From Lepidostoma basale (lineage: Eukaryota > Arthropoda > Insecta > Trichoptera > Lepidostomatidae), in NCBI GenBank assembly GCA_022606425.2, contig JAHDVF020001512.1, positions 186,001 to 250,000 on the forward strand: a stretch of DNA of 64,000 nt, read 5' to 3'. A program made the translations under genes and the position numbers. Under the pieces are notes generated by a model that worked only from the letters and a program-made list of their open reading frames with translations, was not told the origin of the DNA and searched no databases. This document shows, one piece after another, positions 10,785 through 21,681 of the stretch. Numbering within the stretch: the first letter of the stretch is position 1; every line of letters begins with the position of its first letter.

Positions 10785-11215
10785 GCGTGTGTGCTGCCAG
10801 TTGCTACTTATGGCCTTGAAACTGTAACATTGTCCAAACAAAGTGCCGAGAAACTACGAGTGACCCAAAGGGCCATGTTAGGAATAAGCCTACGAGACAG
10901 AGTCAGAAAGGATACGGTGAGAGAGAAAACAAAGGTCACTGACATCATCCACCGGGTAGCGACTCTAAAGTGGCAATGGGCCGGACACATAGCGAGACAA
11001 GAATAAAATAGGTGGACCCTTAGATTCATCAAATAGAGACCATGGGAATACAAAAGAGATGTCGGAAGGATGCAGAAGAAAAGGGATGACGATGTAACCT
11101 CAGTAACTGGTAAACAGTGGCTGAGAAAGACGAGCGTCAGGGAGGATTGGAAACGTTTGAAAGAGTCCTATATTCAGCACTGAAGAAATCAAGGCTGAGG
11201 AAAAATAAGAGGAGG
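10785..11215 (+). mobile_element. LINE 3' end remnant, 'KWQWAGHIARQ' family
   Basis: Reads YGLETVTLSKQSAEKLRVTQ, RAMLGISLRDRVR, then IIHRVATLKWQWAGHIARQ, then stop, and in other frames a WKRLKESYIQH-like segment, ending AAAAATAAGAGGAGGAAG. This is the C-terminal layout of another RTE-type LINE, distinct from the main family. A second copy is at 23455-23865. Confidence 0.75.
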
Positions 11216-11284
11216 AAGATAGATGAACATTTTTCACCCAGAAAAATATTTTTAGTTTCAAAAATATTTCCATGATAAGTAATG

Positions 11285-11345
11285 AATACTATCGAAAACG
11301 TCTGTTTTCTTGAAGTTTTATTATAATTTATGTGAATGACTTGTT
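11285..11345 (+). mobile_element. Family A solo arm
   Basis: One arm only: 'AAAACGTCTGTTTTCTTGAA' followed by TTTTATTATAATTTATGTGAATGACTTGTTCCGCC-like sequence. No partner arm directly follows. Confidence 0.5.
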
Positions 11346-11439
11346 CCGCCTTTCTAAAATATTATCCCATGTCCCATGATATGTGTAAATGGGGTATATG
11401 GAGCTTTGTGTTTTTCCTTATCATTTTTTTTAAATTTAT

Positions 11440-11600
11440 ATGAATAAAAACGTCTGTTTTGTAGTAGTATTATTATATAATATTTAATGGGCATGACATT
11501 TTTCGCCTTGCACAGGCATTATAAAATGTCTTAGAAATTTGATTGATGAAACTGTCAATCCCATAAAATATAGCAAAACGAAAAAATACGAAATTTTCAT
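11440..11600. mobile_element. Palindromic Penelope-like element, family A
   Basis: Left arm starts 'ATGAATAAAAACGTCTGTTT' and includes a minus-strand core with GCCT-GTGCA-AGGC stem and GAAA. The right arm is diverged. The outward flank carries TTGTTCAAGAAACT, as in other family A copies. Confidence 0.5.
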
Positions 11601-12160
11601 TCGTATTCAGTATTTACAATAGAGTTTTATTAGTTTTATTTTTATCGTTGTTCAAGAAACTGTCCTTATTTGTCTTTCATTTAAAAAAAACTCTTTAAAA
11701 ACTTGAATGTATTTGATTTAAGGTATTCGCCCCTATTTGACGTTAATAAAATATGTTTAATGTGGTATTACAGATTATTTGTATTTCCTCACATTGAACC
11801 GGTATTTGTTTGCGTTATTTCATCCCTATCTAGCGCAAGTCACTTGTTATGTAAAAATAGCAATAAAGTATTGTTCTGTCTCCAAGTGTGTGCTGTGGAG
11901 GGAGGAGGGTATAATACCCAGAACGCGAAGCAATGGGAAGCCCGCCCCTCGCGTGCCCCGTGTCTGCTGAGCAAAGGTTTGCGCTGCGCTCGACAGCGGT
12001 ATTCCCGCTCCGAGGAATATTAAATTTGACCTTACGCCAGTATTATCATGGAAAAGGCCTATTTCCACGAAAATCAGAGATTATAGATCTATTCAACGAA
12101 TCTTATTTACAAACTTTTTTCAATGTTATAATGAATATACCTGCAGATATTTTCTATTAA
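11601..12160. other. Unassigned sequence with a small GC-rich patch
   Basis: A GC-rich patch at about 11890-12015 allows open frames in several phases, none with a recognisable domain or convincing splice sites. No gene is called. Confidence 0.4.
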
Positions 12161-12310
12161 AAAATCGTAATTGATGATGCCAACATAGGTTGGCGAAACA
12201 GCAGTCGTGACAATCTCATAAAATTAATTAACAAATTGTAATACGTATTATACGTGTTTCGTAATGTTAACATTTATTCATAGTGTTTCGGCCATAACAA
12301 TGGATTATCA
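12161..12310 (+). mobile_element. Penelope-like arm, family C, with hammerhead-like core
   Basis: The core at 12171-12206 reads TTGATGA, T, then a perfect hairpin GCCAAC/GTTGGC, GAAA and CAGCAGTC. Downstream flank 'CATAGTGTTTCGGCCATAAC' matches family C copies at 16255 and 36610. The first invariant C is T here. Confidence 0.55.
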
Positions 12311-12419
12311 TTTCATTTAAACTTTTAATTTAAACTCATAACTAGACTCATAAATGTGTTAATTTGCTTTCATCTCCTCGATTTCGTGTTCATCGTGTCG
12401 AAACAATAGTAGTTATCCT

Positions 12420-12645
12420 TAATTATTTCGTTTTATCTTATATCGTAGTTTTATGTTTAATTGTACGAGTACACAAGAAATACGGTAAAAATTAGATTTA
12501 TGGTATCTCATGATTACCGCATATATTGTATTATCATATATATTTTGTCGATTCCATGGTTCAGTCCCGTATAGAAGAATATGAAAGGGAATAGTTTCAT
12601 TTATATTCTTATTTAATGTAACGTTTGACTCATATGTTCCCAAAC
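12420..12645 (-). mobile_element. RTE LINE remnant, highly diverged
   Basis: Minus strand reads ...IPFHILLYGTEPWNRQNIYD, a decayed form of VPTLMYGSEAWNWQKKDE of the main RTE family. Only this part is recognisable. Confidence 0.55.
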
Positions 12646-14860
12646 TTTTGTTGTCCCGTAGACCCCGTGCTGATTTTTAAAAGCTGCCACAGAGCTACTC
12701 ACTTCGATAAGGTTTACTGTAGAAAATAAATCTTTAAAATAAAATATGCGTTAAGTTTTATAGATATACACTTATCAATTAAAACGAACGTATTTTTTTT
12801 TTCATAAAATAAATACATTAAACAAAAAAATTCATGGGTGGGACAATTTTATGAAATATACCTACGTATAATTAGAGAATTTGTGTTTATGATAAAAAAA
12901 AGTATTACGTATGTACCTGCATAGGAACTATCTGTGAGATGGATATCATTTTCGGGAACCCAAAATTTTGGTGATGGCCTGCCTAAATGGGATCCACTCT
13001 CGTGGACCCTCGTTTACATCTCACGGACCTCCAATTTTTGTTATCAATTTCTTGCAGGTCAGAATTGGAATGACTGGTTTAACTGATGAAGGATGTGAAA
13101 AATATTGATTCAAAGTATTATTAGTTAAAAATATTTTTAGTATAGTACATATGCTATAAACTAGTAATAATGCTGTTCAATTGAATAAGGTACTTCATTT
13201 TGTCAAGTTCATAATATAAGCAGTTAACGGTATATTGTTGCGTTTAATTAAAGTTCTGATAAGTTTAATGTTTTTTACGCCATTGTTTAAAATCTATGGT
13301 CGTTATTTTTTTATTCAATTTTACTGCGGGCTGAAATGATTGCTAATTATTACGAAGAACGAATCAGGTTGTGTCCAGGATTTAAGTCTCTAAGTTTTAT
13401 TGAAGTTTCGTGGATCCAATGATATCAGGAACAAATGTTGTCATCTAGACCACCGCCGGATATGTAAGAAGAGGCGAATTCTTTACACGCCAGTATTGCG
13501 CAATTATTATTTTACCAAAGGGCTTTGTACAATTTATGTACGCCGCCTTACTACCTGTAAAAGTGTGATGGTTTATTTCTCTAAGGAATACTTCATTGTC
13601 AAAGTATTTCGAAAAGTTTAATTACGCTTTCGGGAACTCGGAACTATTTCTGGAATTCTCCGAAAATATGTTTTATGCTAATAAAATAATTATCTTTGTT
13701 ATACAAGGGTAGGGAACAATTCCGAGGAATACAGAAATATTGCTTTAATACAATACGTTTCCATTTTTGGAATAAGGAGAAATAATCTTATCTCGGTTAT
13801 CTTGGGCCGTATTTTCATCGTTATTCATGTTTTGATAAATTTTTAATTATTAAGCAAAAAAACTCTTATTTTATGCTCAGTGTTCTTGAAGAATTCTTTT
13901 TTCTTACATTGCTAAAATTAGCTACCCTTTCATTATATTATTCCTTAAATGTGATAGACGATTTGCTAAAAATAATTCCTCATAAAATAATATGTATTAT
14001 ATTTTGTTCTTTTCTGGTATTTTATGATAAAGCACTTTACATGGTCGTATGAAATTATCAATTCAATTGATAATGTGATGTTTTTTATATATATATATTT
14101 TAATATTTTGAGTATCTATATTTGAAAATGTCTTTCGTGGGTGTACACAGCAAAATTCAAACTAATTATTATTATATATGTATTGGATATTCTCCGCTTG
14201 ACTGGAGAATAGCGGTTATGCCTCTATCCAAGGTAAAGGGTTCTCAGTTGGATTCCGGAAATCACACGGCAATCAGCCTGTTGAGCTTCGTTTGAGCTCT
14301 TATCATCTATAAAAAGTAACGAGCCTGTTCTTCACGGGTGTTTGAATGTAGTATAGTAGAACCGTGAGAGTTATGTCTCTACTCTATGCCTTCATCTCCA
14401 AGGAAACGCAATGATGGTTACTTAGTTGGAAATTTACCAAAAGGTGTAAATTTACATGTCTTTCAATTTAAATTAAGAACAAGTTTTATGTTTGTAGTTT
14501 TTTTTTGACTGGTTTCGATAGCAATACTTCCATTGTCTTGTCTAATTCGATTTATCAGACTTATAACTAACGTTACGACATAATATAATATTTTCGCGTT
14601 TAATATGATGTCGCCTGCTAAGGGTCGGGACGGTGGACACGCCGTAACCCCGATACCAACCTTCGATTGTGTCCGCCGCGATAATCTACGCACGCATTAA
14701 GTTATTTTTAGTAACCCTGTTGCTTCGTCCTGAAGCGTTTTCCATTTCACGTCATTATTTTTTTCTCCGTTGCGGGGGCTTTCTGAGAAAACGTGATTAA
14801 TTCTAAGCTGCTCATCGTAAGGGTACTGCGTCATAGGGATGATTACCCCGGGTCGGGCGG
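12646..14860. other. AT-rich region with no gene seen
   Basis: No conserved coding sequence. A small GC-richer island at 14600-14700 allows a 31-codon frame (MMSPAKGRDGGH...) but has no supporting splice or domain evidence. The block at 12990-13030 is not repeated elsewhere in the window. Confidence 0.4.
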
Positions 14861-14866
14861 GGAATT

Positions 14867-14910
14867 GGCGGCGGCCATCTTGATGACGTCACCACAACAC
14901 TGTGACGTCA
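14867..14910. promoter_or_regulatory. YY1/Pho-like site with two CRE palindromes
   Basis: GGCGGCGGCCATCTTG (14867-14882) contains the core of the YY1/Pleiohomeotic site (GCCATCTTG). Two perfect cAMP-response elements, TGACGTCA, lie at 14884-14891 and 14903-14910. The cluster sits in a locally GC-rich patch within AT-rich DNA. It could be an enhancer or promoter of an unseen transcript; function is inferred from motifs only. Confidence 0.4.
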
Positions 14911-15189
14911 TTCTCCTCACGACCTTTAAACTAGCGAGAGTACCATAACATGTTATTATAAATCGACTTGTTTTTATACTCTTTGGAGTTTTGAAAGGTT
15001 AATTGTCTACAGGATTAAACTTTGTAACCCCGCTTAAATTCCTTTCATTCCGCTTGGATTTGAATATTCCGTAAGGCATTGAATTAACGTATGGTTAGAT
15101 ATACTACCATAGAAAAATGTAAGAAAATCAAAATGGCTGGAGAGGGATATTGCTTAAAATATAATATAATGTTAATTTTATTTGTGCGC

Positions 15190-15290
15190 GTCTTTTTGCT
15201 TGAAGTTTTATATTATTTTGTGGGAGTGACATATTGTATTTCACAATGCTTTTTCATAACGCGAAATATATCACTCCTATAAATACCCTT
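15190..15290. mobile_element. Palindromic family A element, short
   Basis: Arms 'GAAGTTTTATATTATTTTGT' plus GGGAGTGACATATTG and the inverted 'GCGAAATATATCACTCCTAT' form a compact palindrome. The hammerhead-like core is not intact. Confidence 0.5.
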
Positions 15291-16070
15291 TTTAATGAAT
15301 ATTTGATATGATGTTTAACATCATAATTCAAGAAAAAATAATTTATTCATATATAAAAATAAATATTACGATATTACTTTGATTTGAGATAGCACACTTA
15401 TGTCTATATTTTATTTTAATGTTTAAGAACGTTGGCAGAATTTAGAGTCCTGTAATCTTCATTTCAAGGATCTCTCAAATATCGCAGGTCCCATATCCTT
15501 TTCATATTTTATGGTGAGGTGGTGAAAGGTTTCCAGCCGCACTCACTTGTTTCGAAAGTGTATGTAGGTGAAGGAATTTCTTACATCCTGGAAGGGTTTT
15601 TGTCCTTGTAGGTATACACGCTGGATATAAATGATATTACCCCAGTTATGTCAAAGGTAAGATTGTGGAAATTTATCCATAGTATATTTAAAACTTCAAG
15701 GATATTTCCATTTTTTTGTAGGTATAATGAAGTTGAAAAAATTGAAAACTCCATGATAAAATATATAATGAAAATGTGATTGCTTTATTGGTTTAAGAGT
15801 GATTTTTTATGGATGTTTTATATAAAAATATATAAATATTTGTAACAACATCGACGTTCTCAAACTCTCTTTGAAAATGCCCTCGTAAGGCTAAACAAAC
15901 TTGTAAATCAATGTAAAACCGATAAAGCAATCGCGTTTTCATTATACACGAGTATTTCACCTAGTGTCCTTAAGTAATATTGCATTTCTATATATTTTTT
16001 ATTTCTTATGAAGCACTCACTTTGTGGCCAGACATTTTAAACTTATAGATATAAAATAATATAAATAATA
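15291..16070. other. AT-rich stretch with no gene seen
   Basis: No gene. Short inverted repeats occur between about 15770 and 15940 ('AATGTGATTGCTTTATTGGTTT'-like pairs) and may be another decayed palindromic element. Confidence 0.35.
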
Positions 16071-16300
16071 AACTGTTAAATTATAAAACTCTGTTTTTAT
16101 GTATCACAATTTTATTTTTATTTTTCGCGACATATTATTGTAACACCTGATGATGTTGACGAAACAGCTGTCGTGAAAAATAAAAGTAAAGTTGTGGTAC
16201 ATAAAAACAGAGTTTTATAATTTAACAGTTTATAATGTTGAAGTATCATAGTGTTTCGGCCAAAACAACGGACTTTTTATAAAAGAATAAAACACTTTGT
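16071..16300. mobile_element. Palindromic Penelope-like element, family C
   Basis: Left arm (about 16076-16140) and right arm (about 16172-16240) are inverted copies with ends 'AAAACTCTGTTTTTATGTAT'. The plus-strand core at 16147-16172 keeps CTGATGA, GAAA and the GTC triplet, with a 3 bp stem I (CAC/GTG), but stem II is reduced to TGTTGAC. The right flank carries 'CATAGTGTTTCGGCCAAAAC'. The arm equals that fused to a GIY-YIG fragment at 41.3 kb. Confidence 0.65.
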
Positions 16301-16530
16301 ATTTAACCACGGTATGGTTATTATAATTGATGTCAAGGCATCATCTATAAGTTTAAAAAATATTTCAAGTCATATTCTTCGTTCTTTGCAATATTCATGA
16401 AATTGAGTTCTAGTGAGAACTTTTCATGAAAGTGAGTCTTATAGACATTTTATTTTGATTTTTTATCACCTACTCCTTCTTTATCTCAATGCTTTAAATA
16501 AAATTTGTAAACACCATTTTTTATGACAAA

Positions 16531-16890
16531 CAAACAAACCATCACGCCGTTTCACCGCAGGGGTAGCCAGAGAGAATGGACCGCCACACTAGTCTATCCT
16601 GACAAACCTCTCTAGCTTCCTCCACATTCATACAACGAGTCATACACGCACGTCGATTCCTCCGACTTCTAACATGACCAACCTTTAAAATTTGATTAAT
16701 TTGGTCATGCCATGTTTTCCTCGGTCTGCCTCGTCTCCGTACCCCATTTACACCATTAACGTATACTTTCTTAACCATTCTTTCTCCATACATGCGTTCC
16801 ATATGTCCGAACCAACGCAGCGATCCTTTCATAATTTTGTTCATAATACCTTCTTCCGCTCTACATTCCTTTCTTATATTTTTTCTGAAA
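16531..16890 (-). mobile_element. RTE LINE 3' fragment
   Basis: About 117 open codons on the minus strand from NIRKECRAEEGIMNKIMKG through LRWFGHMERMYGERM, GRPRKTWHDQINQILK to SGYPCGETA*. Tail is (GTTT)n-like rather than (TTG)n. The 5' end is truncated at 16880-16890. Little decay, so a fairly recent copy. Confidence 0.9.
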
Positions 16891-17604
16891 TACAGCATAT
16901 CTTATTGTTTTTTTTTTTAAACTATAGTTATTTTTATTTCACTGCAATTTATTGCTTTCACAGTAAATGAACATACTCGTATACGCAAAATTATTCAATA
17001 ACTTCAATATTGAATATTTCATAGTACCTATCTGGTGTTTATGAAATTGCGGTGATATTGTAATGTTGTCTGTGATTGGTTAACCAGTTGCTATTATGCT
17101 AACCGTCTCGGAGAATGGATGCTAATTTTAATACTCGGTATTTACATAGTAGATGGTAATCCCTCTGTACCAGTTGGTATCGGCATCGTGATGGGACCAG
17201 AGCGCGCCCGGAGCCAGGATCTTCCGTATTAAATTATAGATTCGCTCTGAAATTAACGTTTTATTTATAGACGAATAAATCAATTTACGAGGCTGGGTGG
17301 TTTATGAACATTAACATAACTCTTCTGTTTTTATTAGAGTTTGGTTTATGCTTGTATTGATGAAAGTTGTGCCAAAATATTTGTTCATATTGTGGGAAAA
17401 CTTCGGTGTTTATTATACATGTCAGAATATTTATACGTTCGTTTATATAATAGTAAACTTCTGAAATTGTATTTAAACATATTTAACATATGCGCTACCT
17501 GTGCAACATTAATAAAAATGCCACGTTTTAGATGTTTCTAACTAAAAACGAATACGTTTTATTTTATTTTTGTAATGAAGTATTTAACAATCTAATATGA
17601 AACA
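16891..17604. other. AT-rich stretch with no gene seen
   Basis: No gene or shared repeat identified. One TACTCGTA octamer at 16974-16981. Confidence 0.4.
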
Positions 17605-17605
17605 T

Positions 17606-17790
17606 AAAGGCCCGTGCCACACTGTTTGAAACAAACTCTCCACATGGGTGACCTTGGTGGAGAGCTGTGGAGCCCACGGTTGGTGTAGCGTCCACACTTG
17701 GTTTAAAACACAGGGATCATCCACAGTAGACACTATTTTCGTATACGTCCGCACTCCACCGATGCACAGTGTTTCAGGGTGCGATATTAC
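17606..17790 (+). mobile_element. MITE family H, diverged copy
   Basis: Starts with 'AAAGGCCCGTGCCACACTGT' and shares 'GGGTGACCTTGGTGGA' with the intact copy at 21682-21921. The right terminal repeat is decayed (CACAGTGTTTCAGGGTGCG near 17767). Confidence 0.6.
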
Positions 17791-18364
17791 GAGCTACTTT
17801 TGGTAAAAACCCAATGACATGGAAATGGCTAATTATAAGTGTTATGGGAAGAGTATTAGTCATCCAGTTTACACAATAAATTTGAAGCCGATTTGTTGAA
17901 ATTTCAACCCCTAAATTACCTACCTAATTGCATGCAACAACAAAACCGGTTCAGTCGTATTGTTTCGCCGCTAACCGATTGATATACCTATACCTATGAA
18001 TTTAATATTCAAAATTAAAAAAATACTTCTATTTCTATCTTTATACTCAAGGTCGAGCTGCAAATGGCCTTTTACGGTCTCATATATATTTTTAAACATT
18101 TGCGAAGTTACTCTTGGCTAACCCCGAGTGTAATGTAATAAGTTTGGCCCTAAAACTCTTTGCAAATATCTTATATCTTTGAGGTAACCATTTATTCTTC
18201 TCTCAAAGCCTTCATCTTCATCTTATCTCTTCGAAATAATCATCAAACTATCATATAAAAAACATTTAAAACATTTTTAAAACTGTTTAAATGTTCAGAA
18301 TTATTTTATTATTATATCCTTAAAATACGTGAAACTGTTTAAATGTTCAGAATTATTTTATTAT
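17791..18364. other. Unassigned sequence
   Basis: No gene. Contains a local 35-40 bp direct duplication: the segment around 18281-18310 ('AAACTGTTTAAATGTTCAGA') recurs at 18331-18350. Confidence 0.5.
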
Positions 18365-18700
18365 TATACTAACCATCGCACCGGCTCTCTGGAAGGGTTG
18401 GTAGAGAGTGTGGACAGCCAGACTGTTAAATCGTGGCATATCTCTCGCGTATGTTTTACATCCATTCACCGTGACACGCGCGCTCGTCAATTCTTCGTAA
18501 GAATTGACGAGCGCCTTACTGGCCGCCTTTTGAAAATTGATTCATTTTGTCATGCCATGTATTCCTTGGCCTTCCTCGCCTTTTTTTCCATTCACACTAC
18601 TTGTATATATCTTTTTAACTATTCTCCCCCCATCCATATATCCACACCATCTTAGTGACTTTTTATCAATTTTATTTATGACGCATTCATTCGCCTACAT
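18365..18700 (-). mobile_element. RTE LINE remnant with internal palindrome
   Basis: Old minus-strand copy recognisable by the GETA-like end near 18370 and the MTR..VN and HME-like blocks. A perfect 16 bp inverted repeat with a 3 nt loop (18480-18514) interrupts the expected sequence. Confidence 0.6.
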
Positions 18701-18725
18701 TTCTTTATAGTCTTCGTTCGGTATT

Positions 18726-18797
18726 TTGTAATACACGGTGATCAAATGATTTTACTGAAATCTCTTGATGGAAGTCAATTTTAAATAATAATTAAAT
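18726..18797 (+). mobile_element. Family B outer flank, left of RTE insertion
   Basis: 'TCAAATGATTTTACTGAAAT' through TTTTAAATAATAATTAAAT is the outer flank of family B as at 1679-1735. It breaks at an RTE insertion and resumes at 19566. Confidence 0.7.
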
Positions 18798-19565
18798 GAT
18801 TTAATGATGAATTTCGGAAAGTCAAAGGTGATGGTTTTCGAAAGGGAAGAGCAAATGACAGTTTGTAATATAAGTGTGAACGAAGAGAACTTGGAACAGG
18901 TGAGGGAATTTGTGTATTTAGGTAGTATGTTCACAGCAGATGCCCGAACGGATAGTGACGTCGAAAGAAGGGTTGGTGCGGGTAACAAAGTGAATGGAGC
19001 TTTAAAAATAGTTATTGGAAACAAGAATTTATCAATGAAAGCGAAAACGGCCGTTCACAATGGAGTTCTGGTCCCAACCCTAATGTATGGAAGCGAAGCA
19101 TGGAACTGGCAGAAGAAGGATGAGAGTAGAATAAATGCGGTAGAGATGAGGTCCCTAAGACGTATGTGTGGTAGAACGATATACGACAGAATCTCAAATG
19201 CTGATATAAGAAAGGAATGTAGAGCGGAAGAAGGTATAATGAACAAAATTATGAAAGGATCGCTGCGTTGGTTCGGACATATGGAACGCATGGATGGAGG
19301 AAGAATGATTAAGAGAGTATACGTTAATGATGTGAATGGGGTACGAAGTCGAGGCAGACCGAGGAAAACATGGCATGACCAAATTAATCAAATTTTAAAG
19401 GTTGGTCATGTTAGAAGTCGGAGGAATCGACGTGCGTGTATGACTCGTTGTATGAATGTGGAGGAAGCTAGAGAGGTTTGCCAGGATAGAGTAGTGTGGC
19501 GGTCCATTCTCTCTGCCTACCCCTGCGGGGAAACGGCGTGATGGTTTGTTGTTGTTGTTGTTGTT
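18798..19565 (+). mobile_element. RTE LINE 3' fragment, intact C-terminal frame, (TTG)n tail
   Basis: An open frame of about 245 residues without stops starts just after the RT catalytic region (DLMMNFGKSKVMVFEREEQM), goes through REFVYLGSMFTAD, PTLMYGSEAWNWQKKDE, RSLRRMCG, SLRWFGHMER, GRPRKTWHDQINQILK, and ends ILSAYPCGETA* at 19541, followed by (TTG)n. The 7 bp sequence ATTAAAT flanks it (18791-18797; 19566-19572), and removing one copy restores the family B sequence seen at 1720-1745. The layout matches the C-terminus of RTE/BovB-type LINE polyproteins. It cannot move by itself: endonuclease and most of RT are missing. Confidence 0.93.
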
Positions 19566-19665
19566 ATTAAATAAAACGATGTTTTTTTAACTACTTCCAC
19601 TTTTGTCTTTATTTCGACAGCGACCGGTTTCGCCAGGCTCGATGGCATCGACAGACTGGTTTTTT
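19566..19665 (-). mobile_element. Family B arm with hammerhead-like core, right of RTE insertion
   Basis: Continues family B from 18797. The minus-strand core at 19622-19654 has CTGTCGA, a four-pair stem II, GAAA and ACCGGTC. The arm ends at a T-run near 19663, so the inverted partner is missing. Confidence 0.65.
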
Positions 19666-19674
19666 ACACATTAT

Positions 19675-19762
19675 TTTAAGTAATCTACTTACTCCAAACT
19701 TTATTTTCATACTTCAGTGTCGGCACTAGAACTCCATTATGCACTGCCATCTTTGTTTCAGT
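19675..19762 (-). mobile_element. RTE LINE remnant, short
   Basis: Minus strand reads a decayed MAVHNGVLVPTLKYE-like stretch. Only about 25 codons of the main family are recognisable. Confidence 0.5.
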
Positions 19763-19854
19763 CGATATATTTCAATTCAATATATGAACACAATGCTACC
19801 AGTACGGTCTTTGTAAGTCTAAGATTGTGCTCGTGAATATTATCATAGCTGTGT

Positions 19855-19995
19855 TATATGCCTATAGTGCATTTGCATCCCGAACCGGCCCCGCCCTCCC
19901 GATGCAAGCGAACCGGCCCGCGCCGCACCCACTACACGCGAATCGGATCGATACCGCCCTCCGACTCGACGGCAACCGATCCCCGCTTCCTACAA
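19855..19995. other. GC-rich island
   Basis: A sharp GC-rich patch with repeated CGAACCGGCCC-like words inside AT-rich DNA. Open in more than one frame but without splice sites or a domain. Could be regulatory or a decayed repeat. Confidence 0.35.
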
Positions 19996-20129
19996 TCGTT
20001 TGACCGTCTGATACTCAAATGCAACGGAAAGATCTCGAAAAATCTCTTGGGAAAAATCCAACTGTAAATATAATAATTATCGATCGCGGAGACGTTTTCT
20101 TACACACGTGATTTTTAACGCGCATTAAT

Positions 20130-20425
20130 GCAACAATGTCAAGGTTTCCTCAGCCTTTATCTATACATCGATAACATATACTTTATTTTTCTCTCTTCAT
20201 TCATTCATAATTTCCATTATCTAAACCATCTTAATGACGCATTGTTTGTTTTATTTATTACACATTCTTCGCACTGCATTTATTTCATATATTTGCATTT
20301 GACACTATCATTTGCAGATTTAAGACACGTTCTTCTGTTTTTTTTTTTTACATTTAGTTTTTTTTCGCATTGCGTTTTGTGTGAAACAAAACGCAACCCT
20401 TCTTATTCTTCTCTATCTCTATACT
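20130..20425 (-). mobile_element. RTE LINE remnant, highly diverged
   Basis: Minus strand keeps the order HME-like, MN..M, IRSECG-like and SVYD-like segments of the main family with heavy T/A drift. Confidence 0.5.
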
Positions 20426-20679
20426 AATCTCCATATTATTGCCCTTTTTTTCCACTTGATGTTTTAATGTATTGCGTCTTGATTTACAATACATAAAAAT
20501 GTTATTATATATCCAATATAACAATACTGAATTCTAAAACGTTACTCTGTAATTTACTGCGCAATTTCACCTGAGCTTTAACATTATTTAGTAACCCTCT
20601 CCTACCGACAGACTTACTACGTATAATAGGCAGGCCAGACTGTGTAAAAATCGGTTTCCAACCAACGAGCCAGACTATG

Positions 20680-20814
20680 TATCTCATTCTACGCCGGGTA
20701 AAATAATGCGAGGAAGAGAGATAAACGTACCATGTTTGTTGAATAGTTTGTTTGTTGCACATGGTACGTTTATCTCTCTTCCTCGCATTATTTTACCCGG
20801 CGTAGAATGAGATA
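20680..20814. repeat. Perfect 56 bp inverted repeat (long hairpin)
   Basis: Arms 20680-20735 and 20759-20814 are exact reverse complements over 56 bp, separated by a 23 nt loop. Pairing stops abruptly outside the arms. No other copy is in the window. Perfect arms point to a recent origin, gene conversion between arms, or selection on a hairpin RNA; it could also be the core of a fold-back element. Confidence 0.9.
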
Positions 20815-21390
20815 GATAACTGTTTGAATAAACACGAATCCCTATGGATTTCACGTGTTTATGCGGTTTGTTTGTCACAGTGTGGCCCGCACTTAAATCT
20901 GGGATCGCGCCCACGTGGTGAATGTTTACAATGTTTTCATAACAATTTCTTTTGTGCACACAGTTTCCACCCACACAAATCCCACCAAAACATCTGATAT
21001 ACTGAAAAATAATTCATTAGTCTGTTCACATAGTCCATCGCGAATAATATTTGTGTTTAATGTTTGGCTTTTTTGTAAGGAAAAAAAATGGGTACATCTG
21101 CCCACGGCAAGTGGAATACGTTTTACGTGTGCTATACATATGTACAGGCACAACGATCTGTGGATCTGGCGAAAAGCTATTTTAGGGCTGGGAATTATTT
21201 TTAGATCCAGTTCTAATTACTGGAAACGCGATATTGTTTTCTTTGCTTATACCCTAACGATTCCATGAAATAATGAATAGATCTAAACGTTATAGAATAA
21301 CGCGTATTTTAAAGGTTGTATATTTATTGTATGAATTAAAATCTTTTCTTATATTGTTATAGTGGTATTTCCCAGATAGAGTAATCCCTC
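20815..21390. other. Unassigned sequence
   Basis: No gene called. The longest plus-strand frame (about 117 codons from 20915) has no signal, domain or codon pattern that supports it. Confidence 0.4.
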
Positions 21391-21394
21391 ATTA

Positions 21395-21545
21395 TTTTAT
21401 ATTATTCCCCGGAAAGGTAAACAGAGAGAATGGACGCGCACGCTTCCGACTTCTAATATGACCAACCTTTAAAATTTCATTAATTTGGTCATGCCATGTT
21501 TTCATCGGTCTTCCTCGACTCCGTACTCCATTCGCATTGTTTTGA
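21395..21545 (-). mobile_element. RTE LINE remnant
   Basis: Minus strand reads NGVRSRGRPMKTWHDQINEI, LKVGHIRSR then a shortened end. The final ~35 codons are lost by deletion. Confidence 0.75.
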
Positions 21546-21681
21546 CTCAACGTGGGATTATCATTTAATCTCACGTTCAAATAGGAGATTCATCGCCATC
21601 TTCTAGTAGGTGCTTTTATTTTATTTAAATCTACAAAGATGATTAATAATCTTTAATAATCCAATATTTAACCTAAAACCT

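Noticed and set aside
16147..16172. Calling this core an active hammerhead ribozyme
   Set aside because: The 5' box, GAAA and GUC are present but stem II is reduced to about two pairs, so catalysis is improbable.
19055..19391. Open frames on the strand opposite the RTE copy (also at 33673-34052)
   Set aside because: They are antisense shadows of the LINE coding sequence and recur wherever a copy lies.
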